Source: Acidobacteriota bacterium
GTDB taxonomy: Bacteria; Acidobacteriota; Terriglobia; Acidiferrales; UBA7541
DNA: 64,000 nt
Assembly: GCA_003223215.1 (NCBI GenBank)
Contig: QHYH01000086.1
Coordinates: forward strand, 21,224-85,223
Direction: 5' to 3'
A model generated the notes under the pieces. That model saw nothing but the letters and a program-made list of their open reading frames with translations. It made no database searches and was not told the origin of the DNA. A program made the translations under genes and the position numbers. Positions within the stretch are counted from its first letter, which is position 1, and every line of letters begins with the position of its first letter. Shown here in pieces: positions 60,864-64,000 of this stretch.

Positions 60864-61832
60864 TCACTCCGCGAGAAGGAGGTTCTGCGCAAAGGACCAC
60901 TCGTCGTCGATCCACTGCGCATCGCAGCGGAAGCCGGTGCGCTCCGCCATTTCAGGGACTTCTTCGGCTTTGTATTTGTGGGAACTTTCGGTCCAAATCG
61001 TTTCGTCCTCGTTGAGAACGATACGCAAGTTGGCCGCGGGAATGCGCACGCTCTGCCGGCACGTCGAGCGCAAATGCATTTCGATGCGGCGGTCCGCGTA
61101 ATTCCAGCGCGCCTCGTGGCGGAAGCAGGCCAAGTCGAAATCGGCACCGAGCTCGCGGTTGATGCGTGCGAGCAAATTCAAATTGAATGCCGCGGTGACG
61201 CCTGCCGGATCGTCATAAGCGAGAAGCTGCAGCTCGACGGCTTTCTCCAAATCGGTACCGAGCAGCAAGGCGTCACCGGGGCGGAGAGTAGCTCGTACCT
61301 CGCGCAAGAACTGGTCGCCGGCATCGCGATCGAAGTTGCCGATGGTACTGCCAAGAAACAGCACCAAGACATGGTCGCGTTCGCTACGCCCTTCGGCAAC
61401 GGAGCGCAAACCTTCGAGGTAGGGCTGTTCGTAGCCGACCACGCTGAGCATATCAATTTGCGCCAACTCTTTTTCGCATGCGGCCAGCGCATGCGGAGAG
61501 ATTTCGATGGGGTAGTAATACGTGATCTGCCGACGCGACAACGCTTCCAGAATCCAGCGTGTCTTTTTTCCCGAGCCGCTACCTAGTTCCGCGACGCGCA
61601 GAGGTGACGGCAGACGGCTCACGATTTCCGCGGAATATTCCTTTAGCAAGCGCGTGTCCGCGCGCGTCAGTCCGTATTCGGGCAGCACGCAAATGGCCTC
61701 GAAGAGCGCGGAACCGACCTCGTCGTACAAGTATTTTGAAGGCAGCTCTCGCTGGCCGGGCTTGGTCAGGCTTTCACGCACGTCGGCCGCGAATTCCGAC
61801 ACGTGCTGGAGCGATAAAGCAGGCGTCGCCAT
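60864..61832 (-). CDS. egtD: L-histidine N-alpha-methyltransferase EgtD
   Basis: Methylates histidine three times to hercynine, the first step to ergothioneine. 322 residues. Family blocks: LPSKYLYDEVGSALFEAIC, LPEYGLTRADTRLL, VAELGSGSGKKTRWILEA (SAM site), VLFLGSTIGNFDRD, FRHEARWNYADRRIEMHLRS and TESSHKYKAEEV. It lies 33 bp downstream of egtB on the same strand, so both are co-transcribed. Confidence 0.92.
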   Translation of the reverse strand: MATPALSLQHVSEFAADVRESLTKPGQRELPSKYLYDEVGSALFEAICVLPEYGLTRADTRLLKEYSAEIVSRLPSPLRVAELGSGSGKKTRWILEALSRRQITYYYPIEISPHALAACEKELAQIDMLSVVGYEQPYLEGLRSVAEGRSERDHVLVLFLGSTIGNFDRDAGDQFLREVRATLRPGDALLLGTDLEKAVELQLLAYDDPAGVTAAFNLNLLARINRELGADFDLACFRHEARWNYADRRIEMHLRSTCRQSVRIPAANLRIVLNEDETIWTESSHKYKAEEVPEMAERTGFRCDAQWIDDEWSFAQNLLLAE

Positions 61833-61865
61833 GGTCCTCTCTCCCGAGCCTCGGCCGGGGTCTGC

Positions 61866-63203
61866 TTAATCCTCGACGCAACGGAAGGTTGCGTAAACGT
61901 ACGGGTAATGCGGTTGGAACCAATTGCGGAACGAACGACGCAGCATACACGCGGCGGTGCGCGGCGATCCGCCTTTCGCGACGTAGTGCCGGCCGTCGAA
62001 GAAATTCGCGGAATAACCCGGATAGAAGGGCATTGGCGTGAATCCTGGAAACGGCGTGAACTCCGTGCGCGTCCACTCCCAGCCGTTGCCGACAAGATCG
62101 TAGACGCCGAAGGCGCTTGCACCCGCCGGATGAGCGCCCACCGGTGAGGGGTCCCAGGAGCGAAAATCGAAATTGCCGTGGCGCTCTCCCGGGGGCTCTT
62201 CGCCCCAGGGATAGCTGCGTTCGCGCTCGCCTTTCATCGCGCCGTACGCGGCGCGGTGAAATTGCGCTTCGGTTGGGAGCTTGCGCCCGAGCCAATTGGC
62301 GTATGCCGTGGCTTCTGCGTGGCTTACGTACACGGGCCACTCCTGGGGGAGGCGGATTTCGCCAAACATGGTGCGATACACCCAGAGATTGCCTTCGCCT
62401 CTCCAGAAAATGGGATGCTCAATGCTCTGTTTGGTTCTCCAGGCCCATCCTTCCGGGGTCCAAAGCGAGCGGTTGTGATACGCGCCGGCCTGCATGAAGA
62501 GCAAGAAATTGCGGTTGGTTACGTTGTGACTCTCGATGGCGAACTCCGGAACGGCCACTTCTTGCCCGGCAAATTCGTTGTCCCACCCGAATTCTTGTTC
62601 CTTGGCATCGTGGATTCCCAGGGTTGCGCGTCCTGCGGGAATCTCCACCAGGCGGTGCGTCTGTCGCAATGCTTTCCAAACTATGTTCTGAGGAGGAGAA
62701 GCTTTTTTTTTGCCCGCCGGCAGCTGGTGCAGCATGTACGCCAGGGTCTCGGCGTGCATCAAGCGATGCTCGATAGCCACATGGAGCATTTGCAGCAGGT
62801 GGGGATGGCCTTCCTCGGGACGCTGCAGGGCACGTTCGACGGCAGCGTCGAGTTCTTCGCGGACGCGTTTCTTGTAGCGCTCGATTTCCGGGCGAGTCGG
62901 CCAATCCTCGGGTGCGTCTGCGGGCAAACCGCCGCCGACGGGGTCGATACCGAAGGAAAAAAGTTGATCGAAGGCGGGATGAAAGGACCGCAAACCGAAG
63001 GCGCGCCGCGAAAGCAGGTTCCAGTCAAAGGCTTCGAGGTGGCCGACATAAAATATGATGCGATGCCGCTCGGCGATAGGCCGGTCGTACAATGCTTCTT
63101 CGCGAACGATTCGGAACAGTTCATCGGTCCGAGCGCGGGCATCCACGAGGCGTGTATGGAGATCGTGACGAATGCGCGCGGGCGTTGCGGCGAGTGCTCC
63201 CAT
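61866..63203 (-). CDS. egtB: Hercynine oxygenase / sulfoxide synthase EgtB
   Basis: Non-haem iron enzyme that joins hercynine to a thiol donor with oxygen. 445 residues. The N-terminal DinB-like domain gives the iron-binding HxxxHxE in LHVAIEHRLMHAETL with a further His in FYVGHLEAFDWNL. The C-terminal FGE/SUMF1 domain reads RATLGIHDAKEQEFGWDNE, NGWEWTRTEFTPFPGF and VAKGGSPRTAACMLRRSFRN. The substrate thiol (gamma-glutamylcysteine or cysteine) cannot be told. No egtA, egtC or egtE gene lies nearby, so a short pathway or distant genes are implied. Confidence 0.9.
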   Translation of the reverse strand: MGALAATPARIRHDLHTRLVDARARTDELFRIVREEALYDRPIAERHRIIFYVGHLEAFDWNLLSRRAFGLRSFHPAFDQLFSFGIDPVGGGLPADAPEDWPTRPEIERYKKRVREELDAAVERALQRPEEGHPHLLQMLHVAIEHRLMHAETLAYMLHQLPAGKKKASPPQNIVWKALRQTHRLVEIPAGRATLGIHDAKEQEFGWDNEFAGQEVAVPEFAIESHNVTNRNFLLFMQAGAYHNRSLWTPEGWAWRTKQSIEHPIFWRGEGNLWVYRTMFGEIRLPQEWPVYVSHAEATAYANWLGRKLPTEAQFHRAAYGAMKGERERSYPWGEEPPGERHGNFDFRSWDPSPVGAHPAGASAFGVYDLVGNGWEWTRTEFTPFPGFTPMPFYPGYSANFFDGRHYVAKGGSPRTAACMLRRSFRNWFQPHYPYVYATFRCVED

Positions 63204-63319
63204 GGCGTTGACCCCTTCTTTTAGATGCCAAGTCCGAGCGAAGGATGCGCCAAAAAATCGGCGTCGGGAGGCGAACTACATTAATATGGTCGCGCCGGGG
63301 ATGGGGGCTGTCAATAGAA

Positions 63320-64000
63320 ATGAATGCGAAGATCGAAAGTTTTTCGGGGAATTTGATCGAATTTCGCGATGTATCGTATCACATAAACGATATTCCCGGC
63401 CGCGCGGTCATTTCCGGCGTTTCGCTTGCGGTTCCGCTTGGGGAAACGCTGGTGCTCTTGGGCCGGAGCGGCAGCGGCAAGACCACGCTGCTGCGCTTGA
63501 TTAATGCCCTGTACCTCCCATCGCAGGGCGAGGTCCTGGTCGAGGGGCGGCCGACTGCGGAGTGGGATGTGATTCGGCTGCGCCGGGGCATTGGCTACGT
63601 CATCCAGGAAGCCGGGCTTTTTCCGCATTTCACGGTGGCGGAAAACGTGGGGCTGGTACCGTCCCTGGAAAAATGGGATCGCCAGCGCACGACGGCGCGA
63701 GTCGGGGAGTTGCTGAGGCTGGTGGGGTTGGATCCTGCGGAATTTGCAGACCGGCATCCGCGCGAGCTTTCCGGAGGCCAGCGACAGCGCGTCGGCGTGG
63801 CACGCGCGCTGGCGGCCGATCCGGCGATTCTGCTGATGGACGAGCCTTTCGGCGCGCTCGATCCGGTGACGCGCACGGAGCTGCAGAAAGAATTTAAGGC
63901 GCTGGCAGGGAGGTTGCAGAAAACGATCGTGTTCGTCACCCACGATTTGCGCGAGGCGCTCCTGCTGGCTTCGCGCATCGTACTGCTCGACACCGGGCGC
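63320..64000 (+). CDS. ABC transporter ATP-binding protein (glycine betaine/osmoprotectant type), cut by the window end
   Basis: The frame from ATG 63320 stays open to base 64000 (227 codons) and continues outside. It shows Walker A GRSGSGKTTLL, Q-loop GYVIQEAGLFPHFTV, ABC signature RELSGGQRQRVGVARAL, Walker B AILLMDEPFGALD and switch VFVTHDLREALLL. The wording of the Q-loop and signature regions fits ATPases of osmoprotectant (OpuCA/ProV-like) importers. The membrane subunits must lie beyond the window, so the substrate is only inferred. Confidence 0.88.
   Translation, partial: MNAKIESFSGNLIEFRDVSYHINDIPGRAVISGVSLAVPLGETLVLLGRSGSGKTTLLRLINALYLPSQGEVLVEGRPTAEWDVIRLRRGIGYVIQEAGLFPHFTVAENVGLVPSLEKWDRQRTTARVGELLRLVGLDPAEFADRHPRELSGGQRQRVGVARALAADPAILLMDEPFGALDPVTRTELQKEFKALAGRLQKTIVFVTHDLREALLLASRIVLLDTGR

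Noticed and set aside
62178-63224. 348-codon forward frame opposite egtB
   Set aside because: Shadow frame of a GC-rich gene. The reverse strand shows full EgtB motifs and this frame shows none.
1-64000. CRISPR array, rRNA operon, intact transposase or selC tRNA
   Set aside because: I looked for regular short repeats, conserved rRNA blocks, DDE-type transposase motifs and a long selC-like tRNA and found none.

Overview
The window looks like soil Acidobacteriota DNA (class Terriglobia or a relative), probably from a metagenome or an error-prone assembly. The taxonomic call is inference from gene style. It rests on a VWFA-related acidobacterial domain protein, a CarboxypepD_reg-type outer-membrane protein, a fragment of an Oar-like TonB receptor, a winged-helix sensor fused to a TolB-like propeller, a large BNR/sortilin-like repeat protein, TonB-like proteins and several ECF sigma modules. 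No rRNA, CRISPR array or intact insertion sequence was seen.

1-17.8 kb: accessory and stress genes, many with single-base frameshifts. In order: a broken TonB-like gene, a frameshifted retropepsin-like protease, small secreted proteins and a vanadium haloperoxidase. Then come a divergent oxyR-katA pair with an OxyR-type operator between them, and an ECF sigma/anti-sigma pair divergent from a bufferin operon (bufA-bufB-bufC-DoxX). A frameshifted gluzincin follows. The reverse-strand redox block at 14.4-17.8 kb is the most striking part. An OsmC-family gene and a redoxin/DsbD-alpha fusion gene each carry one in-frame UGA exactly where the family has its catalytic cysteine. Each UGA is followed by a hairpin with the layout of a bacterial SECIS element, so both are candidate selenoproteins in adjacent genes.

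18-23.4 kb: a second, paralogous ECF sigma/anti-sigma module drives a DUF417 membrane protein, a VOC protein and a PPOX-like flavoprotein. Next is a 614-residue secreted protein of unknown function. Its upstream region carries two copies of a sequence block that includes the motif GAAACTTTTC, which also lies upstream of the first ECF operon.

23.6-35.8 kb: a truncated tRNA-Leu, DUF3891, an MFS transporter, a DUF4282 protein, a remnant FtsX-like permease and the BNR protein. After these come a truncated merR with a small membrane gene, an ECF42 sigma factor with two DGPF (YCII) proteins and a Tat-exported hydrolase, and a DHH phosphoesterase.

35.9-41.9 kb: tRNA-Lys(CTT) with an extra 5' fragment. 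A 40-bp copy of its 3' end lies 3.3 kb downstream and brackets proB-proA. A YjjJ/HipA-like kinase toxin and degraded fragments follow.

42-64 kb: mostly intact chromosomal genes. They are a sensor-propeller regulator, the VWFA protein, cyclophilin, a DinB protein, thioredoxin reductase, proline dehydrogenase, an O-methyltransferase, a UPF0173 hydrolase, a TlpA-like protein, ferredoxin, an alpha/beta hydrolase, a GH57 glucanotransferase, an M28 peptidase, the ergothioneine genes egtD-egtB and, at the right edge, the start of an osmoprotectant-type ABC ATPase. A Ser/Thr kinase and a cytochrome P450 survive only as fragments.
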